Positions 26,049 to 35,221 are shown, numbered from the stretch's first letter. The stretch is 64,000 nucleotides of DNA from Roseburia sp. (GCA_019421345.1 JAHZFL010000006.1:62001-126000), one strand, 5' to 3'. The notes: generated by a model not told the origin, from the sequence alone. Numbers and translations are program-made.

Positions 26049-26192
26049 ATGGAGAGAATTCAGACATTACAGACACGAAACTTATGTGAGAGTGCAGAGA
26101 ACGGCGGCTGCGGCGAGTGCCAGACGTCTTGTCAGTCTGCATGCAAAACAAGCTGTGGTGTGGCAAACCAGTCTTGTGAGAATAATAAGTAA
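26049..26192 (+). CDS. scfA: SCIFF ribosomal peptide precursor
   Basis: A 47-residue precursor of the six-Cys-in-forty-five family, conserved in Clostridia. The core CGECQTSCQSACKTSC followed by VANQSC matches the family closely; the cysteines are C21, C24, C28, C32, C36 and C43. An additional cysteine, C13, lies in the leader (RNLCESAENGG) where family members generally have none. ScfB is expected to install thioether links between cysteines and threonines of the core. The gene has its own promoter and is followed by a structured spacer and then scfB. The mature product's role is not known. Confidence 0.93.
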   Translation: MERIQTLQTRNLCESAENGGCGECQTSCQSACKTSCGVANQSCENNK

Positions 26193-26212
26193 GAACAGGC
26201 AATAGAACAATG

Positions 26213-26282
26213 AAATGCTGTCAAGGATGCGCATCCGTATTCCGGGAGGAATCCTCCTGAATATCGGGTGCGCTTGGCATTT
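26213..26282 (+). promoter_or_regulatory. Structured spacer between scfA and scfB
   Basis: AAATGC (26213-26218) pairs with GCATTT (26277-26282), then CAAG with CTTG, GCGCA with TGCGC, and an inner GGAGGA with TCCTCC. It has no proper T-run. It probably lowers scfB expression relative to the peptide gene or stabilises the short scfA message. Confidence 0.6.
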
Positions 26283-26333
26283 ATATAAGAAAGTAAAAGA
26301 GTGTATATTGCCAATAGAAAAGGAGAAATTACA

Positions 26334-27743
26334 TTGGTACATCAATACAAATTAAATGGTTATAACATGGTTTTGGACACCTGCTCGGGCGCGGTGCATG
26401 TGGTGGATGAGATTGCGTATGATATGATCGCGCTGTATCCGACACATACGGCCGACGAGATCGTGGCGCAGATGCTTGAAAAATATCAGGGGCGAGAGGA
26501 TGTCACCGAGGAGGAGCTGCGCCTTTGCCTGCAGGATATTCGGGGCTTGGCGGAAAGCGGGCAGCTCTATACGGAAGACACCTTTGAGCCGCTTGCGGGA
26601 ACCTTTAAGGAGCGCGCCGGCAATGTTGTCAAGGCGCTTTGCCTGCATGTGGCGCATACCTGTAATCTGAACTGCTCCTACTGCTTTGCAAGTCAGGGAA
26701 AGTATCATGGCGAACGGGCGCTGATGACCTTTGAGGTTGGCAAGCGGGCGCTTGATTTTCTGATCGAAAATTCGGGCAGCAGGCGAAACCTTGAGGTCGA
26801 TTTTTTTGGCGGAGAGCCATTGATGAACTGGGATGTCGTAAAGAGACTGGTGGAGTATGCACGTTCCATAGAAGATGCGCATAACAAAAAATTCCGCTTT
26901 ACCTTAACGACAAACGGAATGCTGATTGACGACGACGTGATCGCGTTTGCCAATCGGGAAATGAGCAACGTTGTCTTAAGTCTTGACGGGCGCAGGGAGA
27001 TACATGACAGTACCCGTGTGGACTATGCCGGAAACGGAAGCTATGATGTCATCGTGCCGAAGTTTCAGAAGCTGGTTCAGGCGCGCGGTAATAAAAATTA
27101 TTACATACGCGGCACGTTTACGCATGCCAATCCGGATTTCACAAAGGATGTATTCCATATGGCGGATCTGGGCTTTACAGAGCTTAGCATGGAGCCGGTC
27201 GTAACTGCGCCGGGCGATCCTGCGGCGCTTACTCCTGAGGATATTGAGATCGTCAAGGAGCAGTATGAGATTCTTGCAAAAGAGATGATAAAACGCAAAA
27301 AAGAAGGACGTGGCTTTACCTTCTATCACTATATGATCGATCTTACGGAAGGACCGTGTATTTATAAGCGCATTTCCGGCTGCGGTTCGGGAACGGAATA
27401 CATGGCGGTGACGCCGTGGGGAGACCTTTATCCCTGTCACCAGTTTGTCGGAGACGATAGCTGTAAGCTGGGAGACATCTGGAACGGCGTGACGAACACA
27501 GAGCTTCGGGGTGAATTTAAAACCTGTAACGCCTATGCAAGAGAGGAATGCGCCTCCTGCTGGGCGAAGCTTTACTGCTCTGGCGGCTGTTCTGCAAATG
27601 CTTATCACGCGACAGGTACGATCCGCGGCGTCTATGAGCCGGGATGTGATCTGTTCAGAAAGAGAATAGAGTGTGCGATCATGATGAAGGCTGCCGAGGA
27701 GGCAGACAACGGAGAAGCGCGGCATGCAGACGCCGATCGCTGA
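26334..27743 (+). CDS. scfB: SCIFF radical SAM maturase (SPASM domain)
   Basis: A 469-residue radical SAM enzyme that forms sactionine-type thioether bonds in ScfA. The N-terminal 90 residues are the peptide-binding (RRE-like) domain beginning VHQYKLNGYN. The radical SAM cysteines are C110, C114 and C117 in CNLNCSYC. The SPASM region has the auxiliary cluster cysteines in ISGCGSG, LYPCHQF and CASCWAKLYCSGGC. Homologues start at this VHQYKLNGY point, so the TTG at 26334, with AAAGGAG 8 bases before, is the start. The last 20 bases overlap the decarboxylase-family gene. Confidence 0.95.
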   Translation: MVHQYKLNGYNMVLDTCSGAVHVVDEIAYDMIALYPTHTADEIVAQMLEKYQGREDVTEEELRLCLQDIRGLAESGQLYTEDTFEPLAGTFKERAGNVVKALCLHVAHTCNLNCSYCFASQGKYHGERALMTFEVGKRALDFLIENSGSRRNLEVDFFGGEPLMNWDVVKRLVEYARSIEDAHNKKFRFTLTTNGMLIDDDVIAFANREMSNVVLSLDGRREIHDSTRVDYAGNGSYDVIVPKFQKLVQARGNKNYYIRGTFTHANPDFTKDVFHMADLGFTELSMEPVVTAPGDPAALTPEDIEIVKEQYEILAKEMIKRKKEGRGFTFYHYMIDLTEGPCIYKRISGCGSGTEYMAVTPWGDLYPCHQFVGDDSCKLGDIWNGVTNTELRGEFKTCNAYAREECASCWAKLYCSGGCSANAYHATGTIRGVYEPGCDLFRKRIECAIMMKAAEEADNGEARHADADR

Positions 27744-29055
27744 TTTTGTCAGGGCCTATGCAAAAGCGGATGGCGTTCGTTTTCATATGCCGGGGCATAA
27801 GGGAAAGGCATTTCTCGGCTGTGAGCCGTATGACATCACAGAGATTACGGGAGCGGATGCGCTTTATGAGGCAGAGGGGATCATAGCGGAGAGCGAGAAA
27901 AATGCGGCTAAGCTGTTTGGAACAAGGGCAACATTCTATTCCACAGAGGGCTCGAGCCAGTGCATCCGGGCGATGCTTTTTCTGGCTGTCCGAGGCTGGC
28001 AGGGAAACGGCAGACCATATGTCATTGCAGCGCGCAATGCGCACAAGGCATTTTTGTACGCGGCGGCTCTTTTGGATATTGATGTTGTTTGGCTGTATCC
28101 GAAGAAGCTGCATGCCCTATGTAGCTGTCAGATTTTGCCGGAGCAGCTTGCTGAAGTGTTAAGCGAACAAAAGCAGCCTCCGGCAGCAGTCTATGTCACA
28201 AGCCCGGATTATCTCGGAGGGCAGCTTGCGTTAGGGGAGCTGGCAAGGATATGTCACCGCCACGGAACGATACTGGCAGTTGATAACGCGCATGGCGCTT
28301 ATCTTCACTTTATGGAGGAACGCACACATCCCATGGACGTCGGGGCGGATATTTGCTGTGATTCTGCGCATAAAACACTTCCGGTGCTGACGGGCGGGGC
28401 GTATTTACATATTGCAAAAACAGCTCCAAAGCAGCTTGGAGAGGAAGCCAGACAGGCGTTGGCGTTGTTTGGCTCTACCAGCCCGTCTTATCTGACGCTT
28501 GCCTCTTTGGATTTGTGCAACGCATATCTGGCAGAGCATTATCGCAAACGGCTGTCGGATACGATGGAAAGTCTTGCAAAGCTGCGCTGTCTGTTAAGGG
28601 GAAACAGTTGGCGGATAGAGGAGAGCGATCCGTTAAAGCTGACGGTGCGTATGCCGGATGAGGACGTTCGTTTCAGACTGATGGAGCGGCTGCGCGGAGC
28701 GAGGATTGCGTATGAATATGCTGATATGGAATACCTTGTTTTTATGGTAACCCCGGAAAATGACAGAGCGGATTATGACAGACTGCTGGCGGCAATGGGG
28801 ATGAATGATGCGCCTTATCAGGACAAAAAGGAGTGGAGTCCCGTGTCATGCAGACAGGTCTGCTCCGTGCGGGAGGCGTTTTTTGCACCGCAGGAGCGGG
28901 TGAAAACAGAGTGCGCCATCGGGCGTGTCTGCGGGGCGCCGTCAGTGGGCTGCCCTCCGGCAGTGCCGATCGCTGCAGCGGGAGAGCTTATTGATGAAAA
29001 TGCGGCTGCATTGTTAAAATATTATGGAAATGATACGGTAGTGGTTCTGCGGTGA
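27724..29055 (+). CDS. Orn/Lys/Arg decarboxylase family PLP enzyme
   Basis: A 443-residue fold type I PLP enzyme of the major-domain Orn/Lys/Arg decarboxylase group. HMPGHKG (21-27) is the family opening motif; the PLP lysine is K217 in DSAHKTLPVLTGG, with the cofactor Asp-His in AVDNAHGAY. It is a little shorter than Bacillus SpeA-like proteins (about 480-490). Substrate specificity (arginine, lysine or other) cannot be read off. It starts inside the end of scfB, so the two are translationally coupled; whether that is functional is unclear. A terminator overlaps its stop codon. Confidence 0.88.
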   Translation: MQTPIADFVRAYAKADGVRFHMPGHKGKAFLGCEPYDITEITGADALYEAEGIIAESEKNAAKLFGTRATFYSTEGSSQCIRAMLFLAVRGWQGNGRPYVIAARNAHKAFLYAAALLDIDVVWLYPKKLHALCSCQILPEQLAEVLSEQKQPPAAVYVTSPDYLGGQLALGELARICHRHGTILAVDNAHGAYLHFMEERTHPMDVGADICCDSAHKTLPVLTGGAYLHIAKTAPKQLGEEARQALALFGSTSPSYLTLASLDLCNAYLAEHYRKRLSDTMESLAKLRCLLRGNSWRIEESDPLKLTVRMPDEDVRFRLMERLRGARIAYEYADMEYLVFMVTPENDRADYDRLLAAMGMNDAPYQDKKEWSPVSCRQVCSVREAFFAPQERVKTECAIGRVCGAPSVGCPPAVPIAAAGELIDENAAALLKYYGNDTVVVLR

Positions 29056-29087
29056 TCCGCAAAACCTTTGCCGTATTTTTATTTTTT
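29033..29087 (+). terminator. Terminator after the decarboxylase gene
   Basis: A long interrupted stem: the ATACGG at 29033-29038 pairs with CCGTAT at 29071-29076, then GGTT with AACC and TGCGG with CCGCA around a TGAT loop, then two T-runs. The stop codon lies in the loop. Confidence 0.88.
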
Positions 29088-29089
29088 GC

Positions 29090-29116
29090 TAAGGAAAAGG
29101 GGAAAATAACCGATAT
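29090..29116 (+). promoter_or_regulatory. sigma28 (FliA/SigD) promoter of flgM operon
   Basis: TAAG (29090-29093), 15-base spacer, ACCGATAT (29109-29116), close to the consensus TAAA-N15-GCCGATAT, 46 bases before the flgM ATG. Confidence 0.75.
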
Positions 29117-29161
29117 AAAAATTAGAAAATTTATTTGAGATAGAAGAAAGGAGATGCCATT

Positions 29162-29443
29162 ATGCGTATAGAGGCTTATAGTCAGGTAGCGAAGGTTTAT
29201 GGGGCAAATCAGACGGTGGGAAAGACGAGCGCGTCAAAGACGGCGTCAGGACGTGATGAAGTCCAGATTTCCTCATTTGGTCATGATTATCAGGTTGCAA
29301 AGCAGGCAGTCGCAGACACTCCCGATATGAGGCAGCAGCGTGTTTCGGAAGTTGCAGCAAAGGTAAATTCCGGCAGATACGAGGTTTCCGCAGAGGATTT
29401 TGCGGCAAAGCTTTTAGATAAATATCGGTCATTTATGATATGA
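29162..29443 (+). CDS. flgM: Anti-sigma28 factor FlgM
   Basis: A 93-residue protein with the FlgM pattern: a flexible N-terminal half and a C-terminal sigma-binding segment (AAKVNSGRYEVSAEDFAAKLLDKY). It holds sigma28 inactive until the hook is complete and FlgM is exported. AAAGGAG precedes the ATG. It heads the operon flgM-flgN-flgK-flgK-flgL-fliW-csrA, itself under a sigma28 site, giving negative feedback. Confidence 0.9.
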   Translation: MRIEAYSQVAKVYGANQTVGKTSASKTASGRDEVQISSFGHDYQVAKQAVADTPDMRQQRVSEVAAKVNSGRYEVSAEDFAAKLLDKYRSFMI

Positions 29444-29481
29444 TCGGATGAACAGACGCATGAGAGAAGTGAGGAAAGATT

Positions 29482-29994
29482 GTGGCTAGTTTGATGCAGG
29501 AGCTTTTAGAGGTCCTAGAGGAAGAAGAAAAGCAATACCGGAATTTGATCGCATTGAATGATACAAAGAGAGATGCCGTGATCAAGCCGGATCTTGAGGT
29601 GCTTGGCAAGGTGACGGCACAGGAGCAGGAACTGGCGAGTCTGCTGCTGAATCTTGCGAATAAGCGGGGCGGTATCTTAAACGATATGGCGATCGTGCTC
29701 GGCAAGGAGCCGGGGGATATGACGATTCAAAAGATGATCGGTTATCTGGAAAGCCAGCCGGAGGAACAGCGGGTGCTGGCGGAGCGCAGAGACAGGCTTT
29801 TAGAGGTCGGCAGTCAGCTTAAGCTTATGAATGCGCAGAATGAGGCGCTGCTAAGGCAGGCGCAGGAAATGGTAGAGTTTGATCTTACGCTGCTGCGGAG
29901 TATGCGGCAGGCGCCGGAGACGGCGAATTATGATAAAAATGCTTACAATACGGGAGAATTGCTTGGCGGCAGTGGCTTTGACGCGAAGCAATAG
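29482..29994 (+). CDS. flgN: Flagellar export chaperone FlgN
   Basis: A 170-residue all-helical, coiled-coil protein (for example LMQELLEVLEEEEKQYRNLI and QLKLMNAQNEALLRQAQEMVEFDLTLL in shorter pieces) in the FlgN position and of FlgN size. It would guard FlgK and FlgL, encoded next, before export. A GTG start at 29482 follows GAGGAAAG. The last 20 residues are Gly/Ala/Asn-rich. Confidence 0.85.
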   Translation: MASLMQELLEVLEEEEKQYRNLIALNDTKRDAVIKPDLEVLGKVTAQEQELASLLLNLANKRGGILNDMAIVLGKEPGDMTIQKMIGYLESQPEEQRVLAERRDRLLEVGSQLKLMNAQNEALLRQAQEMVEFDLTLLRSMRQAPETANYDKNAYNTGELLGGSGFDAKQ

Positions 29995-30008
29995 AAGGAG
30001 GAAAACAC

Positions 30009-31778
30009 ATGGCAAATGGTTTTGGAAGTCTGTATGTCGGAGCTTCCGGCTTACAGAATAGCCAGAATGCATTAAATACGACTGCGAACAATCTGGCAAA
30101 CGTAGATACAAAAGGGTATGTCAGACAGCAGGTCTTATTTGCAGATCGGGATTATATTACCTTTAATACGACGGCGGCGATCAGCAAACAGCAGTCGGGA
30201 CTCGGCGTTCAGATCGCAGACGTCGTGCATTCCAGAGACTTCTTTCTGGATCGCGCGTATCGTACGTCGGCAGGACGGCAGGCGTATTACCAGGCGACCT
30301 ATGACACGGCGTTAGAGGTAGAGACCTATTTTCAGGAATTGGAGGGGCAGACCTTCCAGAGTTCCATGGAAGATTTCTGGGTATCGTTTCAGGAGCTTTC
30401 CAAAGCGCCGGGCGACAGTGTCAATCAAAATCTTGTGATCCAGAAGGCGCAGTTGTTCCTGCAGAGGGCGGGAAGTGTATACGATGGTTTGAAAGACTAT
30501 CAGCATAATATCAATACACAAATATCGGATCATATTGACAGAGTCAACGAGCTTGGCAAGACGATTCACGAGCTGAACCTTGAGATCCAGAAGGTGGAAT
30601 CGGGCGGTCTGGAAACTGCCATGACACTGCGTGATGCCAGAGACCTTGCGCTTGACGAATTGTCCTCTCTCGTGGAAGTCGAATATCATGAGACAGACAA
30701 TGGAAGTGTTAAGGTCAGCGTAGAGGGCGTAGAGTTTGTGGATGAGATCACCTATCATCCGGTCGAGAAAAAGTACGATGAGATCACTGGTTTTATCACA
30801 CCTTATTGGGGGTATCTCTCTGATGCGGATCGCGGAAAGTATGTCGATGTCTTTGAGTTTAAGACAGAGATTTCCACTGAGAACGAGAACGACATGGGCA
30901 AGCTGAAGGCTCTGGTTCTCTCCCGCGGCGATCATGTGGCGAACTATACAGATGTTGCCGGTATGGATAAGGAGACGTTCAACAAGACAACGGGAATGTC
31001 GATCATGCTTTCGGCACAGGCGGAGCTGGATCAGCTCATACACGGCGTTGTCACGGCGTTGAATGATCTGCTGAGCCCGACGGTTGCGGCTGGGAAAAAG
31101 ATTGGGGAACTCGGTGGCGCCGGTGCAACCACTCTACAGGTTAAGCTTCCCGACGGAACGATGAAGACGATTGACGCTAATACGAAGATTTTGGATACAG
31201 ACAACTGTGCTGTCGGCAGTGACAAGAAGCTCCCGCCGCAGGAGCTGTTTGTGCGTGTCGGAACAGAGCGATATACAGAAGCGACCTATACAGATAAGGC
31301 AGGTAAGACGCATAAGATTTATATTTATAATGAGGAAGACCCGACAGACCCGTCCAAGCAATACACGATTGACAGCTTAAAGGTCAATGAGAAGCTGATC
31401 GAGCAGGAGAACTTGCTGCCGCATTTGATGCAGAAAGATGGCAAGGTTGATTATGAGCTTGGGAAAAAGCTTGCCGCTGTATGGGATAAGGAGCTGCTTG
31501 TCCTGAATCCGAACGATACGAAGCCTTGCAGCTTTAAGGATTATTATGGTGCAATGGCAGGCGAGATGGCAACGATCGCAAACGTTTATGGGGCTACGGC
31601 ATCCAGTCTGGAAGGAACAGTTTCGGCTGTCAATAATCAGAGACAGCAGGTGATCGGTGTTTCGTCCGACGAGGAATTGACCTACATGATCAAATTCCAG
31701 AATGCTTACAATGCGTCCAGTCGGTTCATTAATGTCGTGGATGAAATGATCGAGCATTTGATTACGAAATTAGGATAA
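30009..31778 (+). CDS. flgK: Hook-associated protein FlgK, paralogue 1
   Basis: A 589-residue hook-filament junction protein. The N-terminus has the rod/hook signature LYVGASGLQNSQNALNTTAN followed by NLANVDTKGYVRQQV; the C-terminus ends with the FlgK coiled coil MIKFQNAYNASSRFINVVDE. The central 350 residues form the variable exposed domains. AGAAGGAGG precedes the ATG, 14 bases after flgN. It lies directly upstream of a second, clearly different flgK. Confidence 0.93.
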   Translation: MANGFGSLYVGASGLQNSQNALNTTANNLANVDTKGYVRQQVLFADRDYITFNTTAAISKQQSGLGVQIADVVHSRDFFLDRAYRTSAGRQAYYQATYDTALEVETYFQELEGQTFQSSMEDFWVSFQELSKAPGDSVNQNLVIQKAQLFLQRAGSVYDGLKDYQHNINTQISDHIDRVNELGKTIHELNLEIQKVESGGLETAMTLRDARDLALDELSSLVEVEYHETDNGSVKVSVEGVEFVDEITYHPVEKKYDEITGFITPYWGYLSDADRGKYVDVFEFKTEISTENENDMGKLKALVLSRGDHVANYTDVAGMDKETFNKTTGMSIMLSAQAELDQLIHGVVTALNDLLSPTVAAGKKIGELGGAGATTLQVKLPDGTMKTIDANTKILDTDNCAVGSDKKLPPQELFVRVGTERYTEATYTDKAGKTHKIYIYNEEDPTDPSKQYTIDSLKVNEKLIEQENLLPHLMQKDGKVDYELGKKLAAVWDKELLVLNPNDTKPCSFKDYYGAMAGEMATIANVYGATASSLEGTVSAVNNQRQQVIGVSSDEELTYMIKFQNAYNASSRFINVVDEMIEHLITKLG

Positions 31779-31794
31779 GGAAAGAGGTATTACT

Positions 31795-33636
31795 ATGCCA
31801 TCTACATTTTTTGGATTAAATATTGCATCGTCGGGCATGAGCGCCTATCAGGTGGCGTTAAATACGACGGCGAATAACATATCAAATCTGCGTACGCCGG
31901 GCTACACGAGGCAGCAGGCGAACCGCGTGGCGTCGGATGCGCTCCGCGTACATGCAAAATACGGAAGTGTCGGTACGGGAGTGACGACAGTTTCGATCAA
32001 GCAGGTGCGGAACTTTTACTTTGATACGAAATACTGGCAGAATCAGTCTTCGGTCGGTCTTTTTGATACAAGACTTGGATATTTGTCACAGATTGAGGAT
32101 TATTTTATTGATGATGCATCATCCAAAGGCTTTTCAACCATACTGAATACAATGTTTAATGATTTGGATACCTTAAAAAGCCATGCATCGGATATAGATG
32201 TTCGTAAGCAGTTCATTGGAAGCTCTCAGAATCTTGCGACATATTTTAATAGTCTGTCAACGGGATTAAGCTCCCTGCAGACGACCACGAATGAGGAGAT
32301 CAAGGCAACGGTCATGAATATCAATGCGATCGCGGAAAAGATCGCAACCTTAAATGATCAGATCAATACGCTTGAGATACAGGGCGGTTATGCGAATGAG
32401 CTGCGAGACCAGAGAGCGCTTTTGATCGATGAGCTTTCGGCAATCGTACCGACTGAGGTTGAGGAGATCCCTGTCAGAAATTCTAACGATCCTGATATGC
32501 CGTTGGGCGCTAACTATTATACGGTAAAAATTGGCGGACAGGTGCTCGTCAGCACGAAAGACTACAATCAGTTGCAGTGTGTCGCGCGTGAGGAAAAGGT
32601 CAACCAGTCGGATATCGAGGGACTTTACGATATTAAGTGGGAAAAGACAGGCAATACCTTTAATGCAGGCGCGAGCTCCATGTCAGGCTCTCTCAAGGCG
32701 TTATTTGATATCCGGGACGGAAACAACGGGGAGAACTTCAAGGGTACAACGGATGTAGTGGATGGAACTCATATTAAGGTGACGAATCCTTCGATCACAT
32801 CGATCGAGGCGTTGACGCTTCCCGAAAGCGGGATGCTTACCATTAACGGAAAGCAATACAGCTATTCGAGTTTTAGTTTTGAGCAGGATAAGGACGGAAA
32901 TATTACATCTTATACGTTTGAACTGAAAGAAACCTTAAGCGTGCAGGAGCAGGGCAAGGTAGACGGCAGAACGGCTTCTGTCGGAACATCTGTTGATTCT
33001 ATGGGTATTCCGTACTATATGGCGCAGATGAACCAGTTTCTGCGCAGCTTTGCAAAGGCATATAATGACATTCATCATACCGGTGAGGACTTGGATGGCA
33101 ATAAGACAGATAATTACGCATTCTTTACGGGAAAAGACCCTGTGACAGGTAAGGAATATCTCTTTAACGGAGGGGCAAATGGAAAGCCGGGGACGACAGC
33201 CTCTAAAGATGACAGTTATTATAAGCTGACAGCATCGAATATCTGTGTGTCTGACATTTGCAAGGATGATCCTAAAAAGCTGTCCACAACGACAGATATT
33301 AATGGAACCGGTGGTCCTGATGCTTATGAGCTGGTTGAAAAGCTTGCGAAGCTAAAGAGTGATGTGAAGCTTTATCGCGGAGGTACGGCAGACGGCTTTT
33401 TAAAGTGTATGATTTCCGATATTTCCATTGATACACAAGAGAGCGAGATATTTGCAAAGAATTTCCAGAATATTGGAAAAACGATTGAAAATCAGCGTGC
33501 CTCTGTCTCCGGTGTAGATGAGGATGAGGAGGCATTGGATCTGATCAAGTTCCAGAACGCTTACAATTTATCATCGAAAATGGTTTCTGTCATGTCTGAG
33601 ATTTATGACAGGCTGATCCTGCAGACAGGTGTATAG
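31795..33636 (+). CDS. Hook-associated protein FlgK, paralogue 2
   Basis: A 613-residue second FlgK. N-terminus LNIASSGMSAYQVALNTTAN followed by NISNLRTPGYTRQQA; C-terminus LIKFQNAYNLSSKMVSVMSE, both the family ends. The middle differs strongly from paralogue 1, so this is an old duplication, not an assembly artefact. The two might form a mixed or two-layer junction between hook and filament. It starts 16 bases after paralogue 1. Confidence 0.93.
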   Translation: MPSTFFGLNIASSGMSAYQVALNTTANNISNLRTPGYTRQQANRVASDALRVHAKYGSVGTGVTTVSIKQVRNFYFDTKYWQNQSSVGLFDTRLGYLSQIEDYFIDDASSKGFSTILNTMFNDLDTLKSHASDIDVRKQFIGSSQNLATYFNSLSTGLSSLQTTTNEEIKATVMNINAIAEKIATLNDQINTLEIQGGYANELRDQRALLIDELSAIVPTEVEEIPVRNSNDPDMPLGANYYTVKIGGQVLVSTKDYNQLQCVAREEKVNQSDIEGLYDIKWEKTGNTFNAGASSMSGSLKALFDIRDGNNGENFKGTTDVVDGTHIKVTNPSITSIEALTLPESGMLTINGKQYSYSSFSFEQDKDGNITSYTFELKETLSVQEQGKVDGRTASVGTSVDSMGIPYYMAQMNQFLRSFAKAYNDIHHTGEDLDGNKTDNYAFFTGKDPVTGKEYLFNGGANGKPGTTASKDDSYYKLTASNICVSDICKDDPKKLSTTTDINGTGGPDAYELVEKLAKLKSDVKLYRGGTADGFLKCMISDISIDTQESEIFAKNFQNIGKTIENQRASVSGVDEDEEALDLIKFQNAYNLSSKMVSVMSEIYDRLILQTGV

Positions 33637-33646
33637 GAGGAGAACA

Positions 33647-35209
33647 ATGCGTATCACAAATAACATGATGTTAAATAATTCCATGAACAATATCAATGGA
33701 AATAAAATAAATGTCAACAATATGAATAATCAGATGTCTTCTCAGAAGAAGATCCAAAGACCTTCGGAGAATCCGGTCATCGCAATCCGTTCCCTGCGTC
33801 TGCGCAGTGATTTGAGTGAGATTGATCAGTATTATGAGAATAATATTCCTGATGCGGAGTCATGGCTCGATGTTACCGGAACAGCGATCAAAAATATGAA
33901 TTCGATCCTTACCGACATCAGAGAGCTTTGCATCCGCGGTGCACAGGATTCCCTGACCGCAGACGACCGCAATACGATTTTGACACAGCTTGAGAAGCTG
34001 CGCGATCAGGTTTATGCGGAGGGAAATGCAGAATATGCAGGACGTACCGTATTTACCGGCTACCATACAGATAAGAAGCTGACCTTTACGGAAAATGAGA
34101 AGAATACTTCCTATGATATTACACAGTCGTTTGGCTTTGGAAATATTGAGGAGCATCGCTATTACAGTGGTGATGTAAAGGTTCCGGCGACAAAGGATGA
34201 AGTCAATAAAAATCAGATTCAGGACCCGAAGGAAGCGACGTTTGACAGAATTCGCTTCGGCTATGATGGGATTAAAGGAATCAAGGATAAAAATAATCAA
34301 GATCTGACTAATAATAATCAGCAAGGTACTATTGAATATACAAAGGCAGATGGCACTAAGCAGGATGTGAAGGTTACTGTCTACGATACCTTTGAGGACT
34401 GGGCAAAGGCAAACGGTGGCGAGTACAAGATCGAGGAAAAGCCCAATGAGCAAAACGCAGTCTTGATTAAAGAGTCGGGCGAGATGATCCTCGGTAAAAA
34501 TGCTTCCGATGAAATGCGCAAGGGTAAGGCGACTTTGAATGTCGATTACACAAAGACAGGGTTTGATAAAGGCGAACTCCGTCCGGAGTATTATTATAAC
34601 TGTACGAATAAAACAGACCCTCAAAAGCCGATTGAGTATGTGAAGTATGACAAGAACGGTAAGGAGGTAGAGCAGAATATCGATTATATCGTATCTGCGG
34701 GTCAGTCGCTGACAGTGAATACGGCTGCCTCCGATGTGTTCGATTCCTCCCTGTACAGGGATATTGATGAGATGATCGAGGCGGTGCGCGGTGCGCAGGA
34801 AGCTAATGATAAGGTCACAAAGATCAAGGATATGATGAAGCAGGAGCAATATGCCGATAAGGATTCGCAGGAAAGACTGGGAAAGTGGTTAGAGGCAGCC
34901 GAGAAGGAATGCAGCTATGCAGAGGATAATATGCAGAAGCTTTATAACAGCTACATCGGACACTGCGATAAATATCTGCAAAAGGTGAATCTTGCCAATA
35001 CAGATCTGGGAAGCAAGGGACAGAGTCTGGAGCTGACAAAGAGTCGTATGTCAAGTCAGCAGACAACGGTAGAAACCTTAACCTCCAGAAATGAAAACAG
35101 GGATCTTTCCGATATTATCATTGACTATACGGCCGCATACGGCGCCTATGAGGCGTCTCTTCAGGCGGCAGCCAAGGTAAATCAGAATACATTGCTGAAT
35201 TTTATTTAA
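33647..35209 (+). CDS. flgL: Hook-associated protein FlgL (large)
   Basis: A 520-residue FlgL/flagellin-like protein. The N-terminal D0/D1 region (MRITNNMMLNNSMNNINGNK, then QKKIQRPSENPVIAIRSLRL) and the C-terminal region (AAYGAYEASLQAAAKVNQNTLLNFI, in parts) are FlgL-type. At about 520 residues it is well above the usual 300; the extra is a charged, Lys/Asn-rich middle (about 150-390). ATG 33647 follows AGGAGGAG by 4 bases. Confidence 0.92.
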   Translation: MRITNNMMLNNSMNNINGNKINVNNMNNQMSSQKKIQRPSENPVIAIRSLRLRSDLSEIDQYYENNIPDAESWLDVTGTAIKNMNSILTDIRELCIRGAQDSLTADDRNTILTQLEKLRDQVYAEGNAEYAGRTVFTGYHTDKKLTFTENEKNTSYDITQSFGFGNIEEHRYYSGDVKVPATKDEVNKNQIQDPKEATFDRIRFGYDGIKGIKDKNNQDLTNNNQQGTIEYTKADGTKQDVKVTVYDTFEDWAKANGGEYKIEEKPNEQNAVLIKESGEMILGKNASDEMRKGKATLNVDYTKTGFDKGELRPEYYYNCTNKTDPQKPIEYVKYDKNGKEVEQNIDYIVSAGQSLTVNTAASDVFDSSLYRDIDEMIEAVRGAQEANDKVTKIKDMMKQEQYADKDSQERLGKWLEAAEKECSYAEDNMQKLYNSYIGHCDKYLQKVNLANTDLGSKGQSLELTKSRMSSQQTTVETLTSRNENRDLSDIIIDYTAAYGAYEASLQAAAKVNQNTLLNFI

Positions 35210-35221
35210 GGAGAAGGTCAG

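Noticed and set aside
26976..27725. A 249-codon open frame antisense to scfB
   Set aside because: Overlaps the conserved radical SAM/SPASM coding region; shadow frame.
30312..31043. A 243-codon open frame antisense to flgK
   Set aside because: Inside a clear gene, without a ribosome site.
33416..33422. CCGATAT inside flgK paralogue 2
   Set aside because: The nearest TAAA is only about 10 bases away and the site lies within coding sequence.
33860..34849. A 329-codon open frame antisense to flgL
   Set aside because: It is fully contained in flgL, has no ribosome site and its composition (Leu/Ile/Cys-rich) is that of a mirror frame.
35109..35115. CCGATAT near the end of flgL as a promoter for fliW-csrA
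   Set aside because: Only an AAAT box stands at the right distance; weak, and the site is in coding sequence, so not listed as a feature.
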